Assembly (NCBI GenBank): GCA_947378905.1 | Contig: CANCLV010000006.1 | Location: 1-40,534 of the forward strand | Length of the DNA: 40,534 nucleotides | Origin: Opitutia bacterium | GTDB lineage: Bacteria; Verrucomicrobiota; Verrucomicrobiia; Opitutales; UBA953 | Reading direction: 5' to 3' | In this document: piece after piece, positions 14,671 through 22,687 of the stretch | Layout of the letters: each line of letters opens with the position of its first letter | How positions within the stretch are numbered: position 1 is the stretch's first letter | Program-made: the position numbers and the translations under genes | The notes under the pieces: model-generated | The model's database searches: none | What the model was told of the DNA's origin: nothing | Seen by the model: the letters and a program-made list of their open reading frames with translations, nothing else

Positions 14671-15876
14671 ATGCCCGAAAACAGCGATAAATCCGACCCG
14701 AGCAGATACGCCTCGCGCGGGGTCTCGGCCTCCAAGGCAGACGTGCATGCGGCGGTGGACAAACTCGACAGCGGCCTTTTCCCAGGAGCTTTCTGTAAAA
14801 TCACCCCCGACTACCTAACTGGCGATAATTCTCGCTGTGTCGTTACTCACTCCGATGGTTCGGGCACCAAGGTTATCCTAGCTTATCTTTGGTGGAAAGA
14901 AACCGGCGATGCTAAAGTTTTTAGAGGCATCGCCCAAGACAGCATCATCATGAATATCGATGACTTGCTTTGTGTCGGTGCGACTAAAAAAATTATTCTT
15001 TCCTCTACCCTGAATCGTAATGCGAAAAGAATTTCGGGAGAAATTATTTCCGAACTCATCCATGGCACCGAGGAAATTTTAGCTCAACTGCGAGATCACG
15101 GATTAGAAATTTATTCTGGGGGCGGCGAGACGGCAGATATGGGTGATTCGACTCCAACCATTACCGTGGACTCCACCGCAACTTCACTCTTCAAGAGAGA
15201 CGAAGTCATCAACGCTCATAATATCACGCCAGGACTTGCTATTATTGGCATCTCTTCCAGCGGAAAATCTTCGTACGAAAAAAATTCCAACAGCGGAATC
15301 GGCTCCAATGGATTAACCAGTGCGCGACACGAATTACTTTCACATTACTACGCCGAGAAATATCCAGAAACTTTTGATCACGCTATTGATAAATCTTTAG
15401 TGTATTGCGGACCCCATCGACTTAACTCTCCGCTACCAGACTCTTCAATGACAGTAGGCGAAGCGCTTCTCTCGCCCACTCGCACCTACACACCCCTGGT
15501 CATTCAACTTAGTAAAGAATTAGGCACCCAAGAAATTAAGGGATTGATACATTGTTCAGGCGGGGCGCTGGCTAAATGCCTCCGCTTTGGCCAATCCGTA
15601 CATTATATTAAAGATAACTTATTCACACCCCCCCCGATTTTTAGTGAGATTGCAAGGGTCAGCCGAACACCTCAACGCGAGCTCCACCAGGTATATAATA
15701 TGGGCCAGAGACTTGAAATTTATGTTAAGCCCGATCGGGTGGCCACAGTCTTGGCCATAGCTAAAGGACTTAATTTAGAGGCAAAAGTTATCGGTCGAAC
15801 CGAGGTTTCAACCCAATTAAATAAGGCAAATCACGTTAGTATCTTTAAAAACGGGGAACACCTACAATACACCTAA
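14671..15876 (+). CDS. purM: Phosphoribosylformylglycinamidine cyclo-ligase (AIR synthase), long form
   Basis: A 401-residue PurM-fold ATP-dependent enzyme that closes the imidazole ring of AIR in de novo purine synthesis. Diagnostic stretches are THSDGSGTKVILAYLWWKETGD, GIAQDSIIMNIDDLLCVGA and GGETADMGDSTPTITVDST, then a Gly/Ser-rich loop (GISSSGKSSYEKNSNSG) and a C-terminal domain with LIHCSGGALAKCL. It is about 50 residues longer than E. coli PurM and matches the form seen in Bacteroidetes and relatives. Other PurM-fold enzymes (PurL, ThiL, SelD, HypE) lack this combination. It is a single-gene unit between divergent and convergent neighbours, with a hairpin just after its stop. Confidence 0.85.
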   Translation: MPENSDKSDPSRYASRGVSASKADVHAAVDKLDSGLFPGAFCKITPDYLTGDNSRCVVTHSDGSGTKVILAYLWWKETGDAKVFRGIAQDSIIMNIDDLLCVGATKKIILSSTLNRNAKRISGEIISELIHGTEEILAQLRDHGLEIYSGGGETADMGDSTPTITVDSTATSLFKRDEVINAHNITPGLAIIGISSSGKSSYEKNSNSGIGSNGLTSARHELLSHYYAEKYPETFDHAIDKSLVYCGPHRLNSPLPDSSMTVGEALLSPTRTYTPLVIQLSKELGTQEIKGLIHCSGGALAKCLRFGQSVHYIKDNLFTPPPIFSEIARVSRTPQRELHQVYNMGQRLEIYVKPDRVATVLAIAKGLNLEAKVIGRTEVSTQLNKANHVSIFKNGEHLQYT

Positions 15877-15895
15877 AAACCCCTTTGGGGGGGTT
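15875..15895 (-). terminator. Terminator downstream of tRNA-Pro, shared with the purM end
   Basis: The segment holds AACCCC, a short T/G loop and GGGGTT, which can form a 6-bp hairpin. On the minus strand the hairpin is followed by five Ts (complement of 15875-15879), so it fits an intrinsic terminator 12 nt after the tRNA CCA end. On the plus strand it begins within the purM stop region but lacks a long T run (GGTTAAAG), so termination that way would be weaker. Confidence 0.6.
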
Positions 15896-15906
15896 AAAGT
15901 GCCAGG

Positions 15907-15984
15907 TGGTCGGGCGAGTGGGATTCGAACCCACGACCCTCTGCTCCCAAAGCAGATGCGCTAGCCAGACTGCGCTACCGCCCG
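15907..15984 (-). tRNA. trnP(ugg): tRNA-Pro (anticodon UGG), CCA encoded
   Basis: The minus strand folds as a full cloverleaf. The 5' acceptor CGGGCGG pairs with 3' TCGCCCG, with one G-U at the base. The D arm is GCGC...GCGC, the anticodon arm TCTGC-TTTGGGA-GCAGA has anticodon TGG, and the T arm is GTGGG-TTCGAAT-CCCAC. Discriminator A is followed by an encoded CCA (15907-15909). It decodes proline CCN codons, mainly CCA and CCG. A promoter candidate lies directly upstream and a terminator downstream, so it is probably transcribed alone. Confidence 0.96.
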
Positions 15985-15999
15985 AAACCTGAACCTTGA

Positions 16000-16028
16000 A
16001 AGACATTTTGTGTTGCCGTTCCTGTCAA
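16000..16028 (-). promoter_or_regulatory. Promoter candidate for tRNA-Pro
   Basis: A perfect TTGACA (16023-16028, minus strand), a 17-nt spacer and TGTCTT (16000-16005). Transcription would begin about 8-10 nt before the tRNA 5' end. The -35 and spacing are good; the -10 is only a partial match. Confidence 0.5.
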
Positions 16029-16076
16029 TCCGCTAATCTCAATTCGTTCTAACCCGCATAAAATCTATCAACCAAC

Positions 16077-16568
16077 ATGGAAAACGACAGCATCTCATCC
16101 TCCTCATCTGAATCAAAGCTTCCCCTTATTGTGGGAATCGTAGGCTTCGCCCTTGGCGCTGCCGGTCTCGTACTTGCTATTAAAGCAAAAAGCGCAGCCG
16201 ACAAAGCAAGTGCCGACGCTGCCAGCACCTCAGCCACTGTTGCTGAGTTGACCGGTCAAATCTCCGCTAAGGCAAATGCAACTGATGTTGCTGCTTTAAG
16301 CACCGATCTCGCCCAAGTTAAGGCCGACATCCAAAAGAATAACGAAGAATTCAAAGCTGCTATCGAAAAAATCGGTGCTGCAAAAGCTAAAGCTACTACC
16401 AGCGGTAAAGGTGCTGTTGCTGGCAACGGCGAATACATCATCGCTAAAGGTGATTTACTCGGTTCAATCGCTAAGAAATTAGGTACCACGGTAAAAGCTC
16501 TTCAAGAATTGAACCCTGGAATTAATCCTAACAACTTGAAGGTCGGTTCAAAAATCAAGACCAAGTAA
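16077..16568 (+). CDS. Membrane-anchored coiled-coil protein with C-terminal LysM domain
   Basis: A 163-residue protein. A Ser/Glu-rich N-terminus (residues 1-14) precedes one membrane helix at about 15-36 (LPLIVGIVGFALGAAGLVLAI). An Ala-rich predicted coiled coil follows at about 38-102, then a LysM module at about 119-163 (EYIIAKGDLLGSIAKKLGTTVKALQELNPGINPNNLKVGSKI). The likely arrangement is an inner-membrane anchor with LysM holding peptidoglycan in the periplasm. There is no catalytic domain, so it may be structural. It begins the LysM-nudix-pfkB plus-strand run, with the nudix gene 6 nt downstream. A TAAAAT sits 12 nt before its ATG. Confidence 0.85.
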   Translation: MENDSISSSSSESKLPLIVGIVGFALGAAGLVLAIKAKSAADKASADAASTSATVAELTGQISAKANATDVAALSTDLAQVKADIQKNNEEFKAAIEKIGAAKAKATTSGKGAVAGNGEYIIAKGDLLGSIAKKLGTTVKALQELNPGINPNNLKVGSKIKTK

Positions 16569-16574
16569 TTAACG

Positions 16575-17132
16575 ATGTCAGTGCCCGCCCGCTGGCTAGT
16601 CCGGCACGAAGCACTACACGTTGACTGCAAAGTCTTCCGGGTTTTTAAAGAACACTGTCATCACCCTCTCGATAACCGGGAGGGTGATTTCTTTGTTATA
16701 CATTCTCACGATTGGGTTTTGTGTTTACCAATCACGGCCGACGGAAAAATTGTGATGGTGAAACAGTATCGTTTTGGATTACGTGATCTTTCTATCGAAC
16801 CCCCTGGTGGACTCCTCGAACCCGCCGAAGACCCGCTCCTTGCCGCACTAAGAGAAACCGAGGAAGAGACTGGTTTTAAAGGGGGAAAAGCCTCTTTACT
16901 GGGTTCCTGTTCGCCCAATCCTGCGATACAAAAGAACCAGTGTCACTTTGTGCTAATTGAAGGAGGGAAAATCGAATCACCACAAAATCTAGATGAGCAC
17001 GAAGAGATTGAAGTTCTTTTACTCAACCCGAGCGATGCCCTCAACTTGGCAAAAAACAATCCGCGAGTACACTCGCTTGCCCTACTCGCACTCTACCGCT
17101 TACGTGACGCACGACCCAATTTATTTTCATGA
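16575..17132 (+). CDS. Nudix hydrolase, ADP-ribose pyrophosphatase-like
   Basis: A 185-residue cytoplasmic Nudix hydrolase. The complete Nudix box runs from G79 to F101: G79, E85, R93-E94, E97-E98 and G100 fit Gx5Ex7REUxEExGU. The flanking sequence (ITADGKIVMVKQYRFGLRDLSIEPPGG) is typical of the ADP-ribose/sugar-nucleotide pyrophosphatase subgroup, where an Arg/Tyr-containing strand precedes the box. Substrate cannot be fixed from sequence. It overlaps the pfkB gene by ATGA, so the two are probably translated together. Confidence 0.88.
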   Translation: MSVPARWLVRHEALHVDCKVFRVFKEHCHHPLDNREGDFFVIHSHDWVLCLPITADGKIVMVKQYRFGLRDLSIEPPGGLLEPAEDPLLAALRETEEETGFKGGKASLLGSCSPNPAIQKNQCHFVLIEGGKIESPQNLDEHEEIEVLLLNPSDALNLAKNNPRVHSLALLALYRLRDARPNLFS

Positions 17133-18076
17133 CAACTCCCCGCCGAATTAAAATTAAAAACCGTCCCAACCCGGACAATGTTCTCGTGGTTGGTTCGGTC
17201 GCTTACGACAGCATCTCAACACCTCACTCCTTTGGAGAAAAAATATTAGGTGGGAGTGCCTCATATGCCTGCCTTGCCGCCAGCTATTTCACGACCCCTC
17301 ATATTGTCGGCGTCGTTGGACACGACTTCCGTGAACGCGATCGAAAAAAATTAGCGAAGCGTGGGATTGATTTGTCGGGGCTCCGTACCGATGAAACTGG
17401 GCGAACTTTTTTTTGGAAAGGTCGCTATCACGAAAACTTTAATCGTCGGGACACTGAAGACTTACAGTTAAATGTGTTCGAGCGTTTTAATCCACAACTG
17501 ACGGAGGAACAAAAATTAACTCCTTATGTTATGCTTGGGAATATTCGTCCCGATTTACAATTAGCGGTCTTGGATCAATTAGAGTCTCCGAAATTTGTTT
17601 TAGCCGATACGATCGATATTTGGATCGAAACCAAACGTGAACTTTTATCGCAAGTCATGCGCAGGGCAGATTTAGTGGTTATAAATGACACCGAGTCGGC
17701 TAAGCTGACTGGCGAAACCAATGTCATTTTGGCGGGGCGCCACCTACGTGCCCATAGTTGCCGGACGGTTATTATTAAAAAAGGTGAACATGGAGCGGTG
17801 CTCTTCCATGAAGATGGTCTCTTTACCCTCCCTGCCTACCCGGTTACTGAATTAAGGGACCCTACTGGGGCTGGAGATAGCTTCGCGGGGGCACTCCTCG
17901 GATACATCGCCGCCACCGGCATGTCAGATTTTGCGACCCTTAAACAAGGAATGATTTACGCCACAGCTGTAGCCAGTCTCACAGTTGAAGATTTCTCTAC
18001 GGACAGATTAGCCAAAGCAGGCTGCTCAGAGATTAAAGCACGACGTAAAGAAATTCTTAAAATGACGAAGTCTTAA
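17129..18076 (+). CDS. PfkB family sugar/nucleoside kinase
   Basis: A 315-residue ribokinase-fold kinase. N-terminal GSVAYDSI and GGSASYACLAAS form the substrate-binding region. The C-terminal PfkB signature DPTGAGDSFAGALLGY contains the catalytic Asp and anion-hole Gly-Ala-Gly; RTVIIKKGEHGAVLF precedes it. The substrate could be adenosine, ribose or another sugar; the overall pattern is closest to bacterial adenosine-kinase-like PfkB members, but this is not decisive. Coupling to an ADP-ribose-type Nudix enzyme hints at nucleoside or ribose salvage. It converges on the small membrane gene with a 4-nt TTAA overlap in which both genes stop with TAA. Confidence 0.88.
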   Translation: MTTPRRIKIKNRPNPDNVLVVGSVAYDSISTPHSFGEKILGGSASYACLAASYFTTPHIVGVVGHDFRERDRKKLAKRGIDLSGLRTDETGRTFFWKGRYHENFNRRDTEDLQLNVFERFNPQLTEEQKLTPYVMLGNIRPDLQLAVLDQLESPKFVLADTIDIWIETKRELLSQVMRRADLVVINDTESAKLTGETNVILAGRHLRAHSCRTVIIKKGEHGAVLFHEDGLFTLPAYPVTELRDPTGAGDSFAGALLGYIAATGMSDFATLKQGMIYATAVASLTVEDFSTDRLAKAGCSEIKARRKEILKMTKS

Positions 18077-18270
18077 CGTCGACGCCCCAGGGCACGCCAA
18101 AGAAAGAAAAGCAGGGCCGAGGTAAAAACTAGATCGCCGACAACCAGGGGCCAAAGTCGTGGGTGTTCTGATTTTATTAATAAAACACAGGCCCCGAGCA
18201 TAAGGAAAATAGCGGCGACAATCCAAGGCACTAGTCGACGTAACTTTTCTTTTGATTCCTGTTCGTTCAT
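18073..18270 (-). CDS. Small two-helix membrane protein
   Basis: A 65-residue protein with a charged start (MNEQESKEKLRRL), two predicted membrane helices (about 14-32 and 39-59) and a basic end (RALGRRR). Both termini probably face the cytoplasm. Its start overlaps the coaX stop by 4 nt, which suggests it is a real operon member. A longer overlapping frame at 18026-18304 is a shadow. Family not recognised. Confidence 0.7.
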   Translation of the reverse strand: MNEQESKEKLRRLVPWIVAAIFLMLGACVLLIKSEHPRLWPLVVGDLVFTSALLFFLWRALGRRR

Positions 18271-19019
18271 AAAGTGGTGCGACGATAAAACTCCGCGAGG
18301 CCAATAAGGGTCAAGTGCGGCTCATGCTGCACGCGGCTCTGCCAGCTTTTTGGTAAATAAACAGCAGCGCCACCCGTGACGATAACCTTAGGCTCCGGCG
18401 AGCCCGACTTCGTCATCTCTAAAACTACGCCGTCTAACAATGCACCAATCATACCAGCAAAACCCAAGGCACAGCCCGACTTCATCGCTTCAACCGTAGA
18501 TTTACCAATGGTTGGTCCGCCTAAAAGATTTTGCGGGTCTAGTTGTGGTAAAAGTGCCGTGCGCTCGTGAAGGTATTTAGTCATCACACCAAGACCAGGA
18601 GCAATAATTCCCCCAGCATATCCCTTGGTATTTAAAATGTCGACGGTGGTTGCCGTACCCATGCCAATAATCACCGCTGGAGCTCCACAAATGACCTGAG
18701 CACCAATGCAATCAGCTAAACGATCTTGTCCCACTTCCGCAGGGTTAGGATAATCAAAACCTAAACCAATCAGATTATCGAACTGAAGTTGCACAAAGAC
18801 CCTTCCCGGGTTTTTTAAAAAATCTTTTAGTTTATTCGATACCAACGGCACCACACTCGCTAAGGCGATGGCCTGAGGCTGATGTTCAGAAATGAGTTTT
18901 TCAATATCACTAGGATTTAACAAGGGAGTCGAAAACTCGCCAAATTTCAAAACGGTGCGTTGGTTAACTAAGCCCCAGTGGGTATGAGTATTTCCGATAT
19001 CGAGACAAAGTATGGCCAC
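18267..19019 (-). CDS. coaX: Type III pantothenate kinase
   Basis: A 250-residue CoaX that phosphorylates pantothenate, the first step of coenzyme A synthesis, in the cytoplasm. The N-terminal phosphate-binding loop is LDIGNTHTHWGLV. Other family blocks are VGQDRLADCIGA, IGMGTATTVDIL (catalytic Asp region), GGIIAPGLGVM and VTGGAAVYL. The length is typical. It follows birA with a 41-nt gap and overlaps the next small gene by 4 nt. A birA-coaX pairing is common in bacteria, where the two are sometimes fused. Type III enzymes are insensitive to CoA feedback in characterised cases. Confidence 0.95.
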   Translation of the reverse strand: MAILCLDIGNTHTHWGLVNQRTVLKFGEFSTPLLNPSDIEKLISEHQPQAIALASVVPLVSNKLKDFLKNPGRVFVQLQFDNLIGLGFDYPNPAEVGQDRLADCIGAQVICGAPAVIIGMGTATTVDILNTKGYAGGIIAPGLGVMTKYLHERTALLPQLDPQNLLGGPTIGKSTVEAMKSGCALGFAGMIGALLDGVVLEMTKSGSPEPKVIVTGGAAVYLPKSWQSRVQHEPHLTLIGLAEFYRRTTL

Positions 19020-19060
19020 AAATAAAGTTTGGGTTAATTTATTTTTAAGCGCAAGAGTGG

Positions 19061-20050
19061 TTAACGTTCGGAGCTTAAAGTAACCTCGCCTGAGGATATT
19101 AAGACGCTTTTACCATCGCTCGTTTTAATTTTTAGAGACCCAACCTCATCAATGCCTTCAACGAGTCCCGTTACTGGCTCACCACGCAATTGTATGGTTA
19201 CTACCTTGCCAGTCAAAATATCGTATCGAGGCCAATCTTTCTTAAATGAGTCAACCCAGGCATTCTCTTTGAACTCCTCCCAGCTATTAAATATATTTTT
19301 AATAATACCTGCGGTCAGTGAATTAACATCTAACTGATCGCCGGTGGCGTGGGCGAGTGAACTAGCAATCGTTTTTAGTTCGCTCGGAAAATCCTGCTGC
19401 GGTGATATATTCAAACCTAAACCAAAAATAAGGTCGCGAACAGAATCCGCGTCTAGACGAGCCTCAGTTAAGATGCCTGCGATTTTTTTCCCGTCAGGCG
19501 ACAAGATGTCATTGGGCCATTTAAGTCCTAATTTAATACCGAGATTGTCATCAATATAACGACATAACGCTAAACCCATCCAAAGCGTGAAGGGCTTAAG
19601 TCGTTCGGGTAAAATAAACGGGCGTAGCGCTAATGATAAATAAATATTACCCTTGTCGCTACTGTGCCATTTTCGGCCGAGACGTCCCCGCCCGGCGGTT
19701 TGCGATTGGGCTAAAATAATAAACGGGGCCTCTTTACCATTGGCTAACTGACGCTCGGCTTCGGAGTTTGTACTGTCGACCGACTCAAAATATTCGACAG
19801 GTAAAGAAACCTTTAATCGACGGCAGTGGGCATCGAGAAGTGTAGGATGTAAAACCCCTGGAACCTCCTTGAGAATGTATCCTTTGCGGGGAGAGGCCGT
19901 GAAAACAAATCCCGCTGCGCGAAGTTTTTCTAAGCGACCCCAAATCGCGACACGTGAAACACCTAAATCTTTCGCCAAACGATCACCACTCACGGGCTGA
20001 CCACCAGCCTCAAGAAACGTGCATATTATACTGCTGTCTAAAGCAGGCAT
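19061..20050 (-). CDS. birA: Biotin-[acetyl-CoA-carboxylase] ligase with N-terminal HTH
   Basis: A 329-residue bifunctional BirA. Residues about 5-60 are a winged helix (SGDRLAKDLGVSRVAIWGRLEKLRAAGF), which in E. coli BirA binds the biotin operator. The central ligase domain carries ESVDSTNSEA, the biotinyl-AMP loop GRGRLGRKWHS and LKWPNDIL with the catalytic Lys. A C-terminal SH3-like domain ends the protein (GLVEGIDEVGSLKIKTSDGK). The product biotinylates the acetyl-CoA carboxylase carrier protein. The HTH implies it may also be a repressor, though no operator or bio gene is in the window. The gene starts 1 nt after nadC ends. Confidence 0.93.
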   Translation of the reverse strand: MPALDSSIICTFLEAGGQPVSGDRLAKDLGVSRVAIWGRLEKLRAAGFVFTASPRKGYILKEVPGVLHPTLLDAHCRRLKVSLPVEYFESVDSTNSEAERQLANGKEAPFIILAQSQTAGRGRLGRKWHSSDKGNIYLSLALRPFILPERLKPFTLWMGLALCRYIDDNLGIKLGLKWPNDILSPDGKKIAGILTEARLDADSVRDLIFGLGLNISPQQDFPSELKTIASSLAHATGDQLDVNSLTAGIIKNIFNSWEEFKENAWVDSFKKDWPRYDILTGKVVTIQLRGEPVTGLVEGIDEVGSLKIKTSDGKSVLISSGEVTLSSER

Positions 20051-20051
20051 A

Positions 20052-20978
20052 TTAAATCCAATCTAGGCCGATATCAGCCCAGATTGCAGAATGGGTTAAA
20101 GCACCAACGGAAATAAAATCGGGCGATAAGGCTGCGATAAGAGGAACCGTGTTTAAATTAACACCGCCACTGACTTCGGTCCACGCCCGCCCACGTACCT
20201 GCGGTAAAGCCACGGCCAACTGAGGTAGCGAAAAATTATCTAATAAAATAATGTCCGCTCCCGCCTCTAAAACGGGTTCAATTTGTTCAATCGCATCCAC
20301 TTCAACTTCAACCAGTAAATCAGGACGCGCTTCGCGGGCACGAATTACACATTCGGTTAAACGTTCAGCCTTTGTCGCTCCACCGGCGGCCAAGTGATTA
20401 TCTTTAATCATCACTCGATCATACAAACCTAGGCGATGGTTATAGCCACCACCCTGACCCACCGCATATTTTTCTAAAACCCTGAAGCCCGGCGTCGTTT
20501 TTCTTGTATCTAAAATCTTTGTCGAAGATGAACCAACCGCCGTGGTGTAGGTTTTTGTTAAAGTCGCGACACCCGTAAGTTTCTGTACAAAATTTAGGAT
20601 AATTCTTTCGGCCATTAATAAGTTTTGGATAGGCCCTTCGATTTTAGCAATGACTGCGCCCTTGGACGCCGTATCGCCGTCATGATAATTTAAATGAACA
20701 CGCCAGCCCGAACCGTATTCATCGAGGATAGTCTGAATAAAACCGAGACCCGCTAGAGTCATGTCTTGTCTAGCAACAAGCGCTGCTTGAGCGCGGTCTG
20801 TTTTTGAAAATAGGGCGGAAGTTGGATCGCCCGGACGGGAAACTTTTTCAACTAAACCCAATCCATTAATATCTTCTTCGCGCGATTCTTGAGCGAGTTT
20901 CTTAAGCCAGAGTTTGTCAATTTCAGCCCAAGCTAAACGACGAATAAGTCGCTGGGTTTGGCCGGAGTGACGTGGCAT
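20052..20978 (-). CDS. nadC: Nicotinate-nucleotide pyrophosphorylase (carboxylating)
   Basis: A 308-residue quinolinate phosphoribosyltransferase producing nicotinate mononucleotide in de novo NAD synthesis. Family motifs are ERIILNFVQKLTGVATLT, KILDTRKTTPGFRVLEKYAVGQGG (PRPP and quinolinate contacts), YNHRLGLYDRVMIKDNHL, LVEVEVD, and DIILLDNFS near the C-terminus. The N-terminus (about 25 residues) is longer than usual. It lies 38 nt after dnaJ and directly before birA. The gap holds a short inverted repeat. Confidence 0.94.
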   Translation of the reverse strand: MPRHSGQTQRLIRRLAWAEIDKLWLKKLAQESREEDINGLGLVEKVSRPGDPTSALFSKTDRAQAALVARQDMTLAGLGFIQTILDEYGSGWRVHLNYHDGDTASKGAVIAKIEGPIQNLLMAERIILNFVQKLTGVATLTKTYTTAVGSSSTKILDTRKTTPGFRVLEKYAVGQGGGYNHRLGLYDRVMIKDNHLAAGGATKAERLTECVIRAREARPDLLVEVEVDAIEQIEPVLEAGADIILLDNFSLPQLAVALPQVRGRAWTEVSGGVNLNTVPLIAALSPDFISVGALTHSAIWADIGLDWI

Positions 20979-20994
20979 TACAAAAGATTAGTTA

Positions 20995-21011
20995 TGCAGT
21001 ATAAACCTGCA
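20995..21011 (-). promoter_or_regulatory. Inverted repeat overlapping a possible nadC -10
   Basis: TGCAG-GTTTATA-CTGCA, 5-bp perfect arms in the dnaJ-nadC gap. On the minus strand a TATACT (-10-like) spans the loop and right arm. It could be an operator or a weak processing hairpin; it does not have a T run, so it is not a good terminator. Confidence 0.3.
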
Positions 21012-21016
21012 AGGGG

Positions 21017-22150
21017 TTAGCCAAAAAACTTTTTAAATTTCTGTTTCCAAGAATCTGAAACAGGCGTTTCCACATCCCCACAGGCATCAGAATACGCTTT
21101 TAATGCCGCACGCTGTGCATCGGTCATCTTCTTAGGAACGTCGATATCGACGCGGACCAATAAGTCGCCGGCACCACTTCCGCGTAAATTCGGCATACCC
21201 TCGCCCTTTAAGCGGAAGGTCGTTCCACCCTGAGTGCCTGCGGGTATTTTTAAGATAGTTTTACCTTTTAATTTAGGGACATCGATAGATCCGCCTAATG
21301 CAGCGATCGAAAACTTAACCGGGACGGCACAGGCTAAATCATCCCCATCGCGTTCAAATAATTCATGATCAAGAACAGTGATGACAATATAAAGATCTCC
21401 AGCGGGATTACCTCTGCGACCGGCTGAGCCATTGGCCGACGAACGTAAGCGTGTGCCCGTATCAACACCGGGAGGAATTTTTATATCTACAGAGGCATCG
21501 CCCACGACGCGACCTTCGCCCGCGCAGGCGCGACAAGGTTTATCTATTTTTTCGCCTTCGCCACCACAACTCGGACAAACTTGGCGCATCGCAAATAGTC
21601 CGTTGGAACGGACGACATGACCCTGGCCACCACAGGTACTACATCTACTTTTCTTTGAACCAGCCTCCGCTCCCGATCCAGAACACTTATCGCAACTAAC
21701 ATGCTTTCGGTAATTAATTTTTTTGCTAACACCCGTAGCGGCTTCTTCGAGAGTTAATTTAATATCAAAACGTAAATCCTCTCCGCCAGTTTCTTGGCCT
21801 TGATTTCCACCACCGAACATATCACCGAAAGGATTTCCGCCACCAAACATCTGATTAAAGATATCCATCGGGTCAGCTCCTCTAAAGCCACCACGCTGAC
21901 CACCTGGACCCGCAGGGCCTCCCTGTTCAAAGGCGGCTTCACCATGAGTATCATAAAGCTTTCGCTTTTGTTCATCAGACAAAACTTCGTAAGCCCGAGA
22001 GATCTTTTTAAACTTTTCCTCGGCCGCTTTGTTTCCGGGATTGCGATCAGGGTGAAACTCCATCGCTTTTTTGCGATAAGCTTTCTTTATTTCCTCGGCG
22101 CTCGCACCTTTCGCTACACCCAAAAGTGTATAATAGTCTTCTTCCTTCAT
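21017..22150 (-). CDS. dnaJ: Chaperone DnaJ (Hsp40)
   Basis: A 377-residue full-length class I DnaJ, the cochaperone that delivers substrates to DnaK and stimulates its ATPase. The J domain (about 1-70) has the invariant HPD in AMEFHPDRNPG. A Gly/Phe-rich linker follows, then four CxxCxGxG zinc repeats: CDKCSGSG, CSTCGGQG, CPSCGGEG and CRACAGEG. The C-terminal substrate domains end with VKFSIAALGGSIDVPKLKG and a basic tail. It is 8 nt downstream of grpE in the same operon. No dnaK is in the window. Confidence 0.97.
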   Translation of the reverse strand: MKEEDYYTLLGVAKGASAEEIKKAYRKKAMEFHPDRNPGNKAAEEKFKKISRAYEVLSDEQKRKLYDTHGEAAFEQGGPAGPGGQRGGFRGADPMDIFNQMFGGGNPFGDMFGGGNQGQETGGEDLRFDIKLTLEEAATGVSKKINYRKHVSCDKCSGSGAEAGSKKSRCSTCGGQGHVVRSNGLFAMRQVCPSCGGEGEKIDKPCRACAGEGRVVGDASVDIKIPPGVDTGTRLRSSANGSAGRRGNPAGDLYIVITVLDHELFERDGDDLACAVPVKFSIAALGGSIDVPKLKGKTILKIPAGTQGGTTFRLKGEGMPNLRGSGAGDLLVRVDIDVPKKMTDAQRAALKAYSDACGDVETPVSDSWKQKFKKFFG

Positions 22151-22158
22151 GATTTGTT

Positions 22159-22686
22159 TTATTTAGCAGGTGTTCCGCTAGAAACAATCACTGAAGCGTG
22201 ACGTAAAACTCGGTCGTTTAAAATCCACCCCTTACGCGCTACTTTTATAATTCCGCCTTCGGCGACTGTATCGCTAGGTTCTTGAGCGACTGCTTCATGC
22301 TTTGCGTGATCGAAAGACTTTCCTACCGGATTAATTTCTGAAAGACCCTGACTCGAAAGAATCGAATGTAATTGCTGGATGGCCATTCTGAAGCCTTCAG
22401 CCACAGCTCTTCCCTCCCCCTGGGCGGGCGACGAACTTAAACCCAGTTCTAACGAGTCCAACGCCGGCAGTAATTCCTCAATTAAATTGGCAGTCGCAAA
22501 CTTTCTCGATTCTTCGCGTTCTTGGCGGTGGCGACGCTGTTGGTTTTGCTGATCGGCCTGACTGCGCAGAATCGAGTCCTTTAGTTTGATAATTTCTCCT
22601 TCTAATTCGGCGATGCGCACGGCCTCAGTGGAGGCCGACGTCTCGGGCTTAATTTCTTCGGGGAGAGGTGCTTCGGATTCGTTCAT
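22159..22686 (-). CDS. grpE: Nucleotide exchange factor GrpE
   Basis: A 175-residue GrpE, the ADP/ATP exchange factor for DnaK. An acidic N-terminal region (SEAPLPEEIKPE) leads into the long dimer helix (about 25-85) containing NQQRRHRQEREESRKFATANLIEELLPALDSLE. The beta domain follows with NPVGKSFDHAKHEAVAQEPSD and the closing GWILNDRVLRHASVIVSSG, all diagnostic. The order is AsmA-like gene, grpE, dnaJ, with 1- and 8-nt gaps, so the three are probably cotranscribed. I saw no CIRCE-type inverted repeat before the operon. Confidence 0.96.
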   Translation of the reverse strand: MNESEAPLPEEIKPETSASTEAVRIAELEGEIIKLKDSILRSQADQQNQQRRHRQEREESRKFATANLIEELLPALDSLELGLSSSPAQGEGRAVAEGFRMAIQQLHSILSSQGLSEINPVGKSFDHAKHEAVAQEPSDTVAEGGIIKVARKGWILNDRVLRHASVIVSSGTPAK

Positions 22687-22687
22687 T

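Noticed and set aside
15886..15893. Run of Gs as a possible phase-variable tract
   Set aside because: It is seven Gs outside coding sequence in a terminator hairpin after purM, so there is no gene to switch.
21451..21975. Several open frames overlapping dnaJ on both strands
   Set aside because: They lie in the zinc-finger and Gly/Phe-rich coding region of dnaJ, whose composition leaves shadow frames open; the products have no known motifs.
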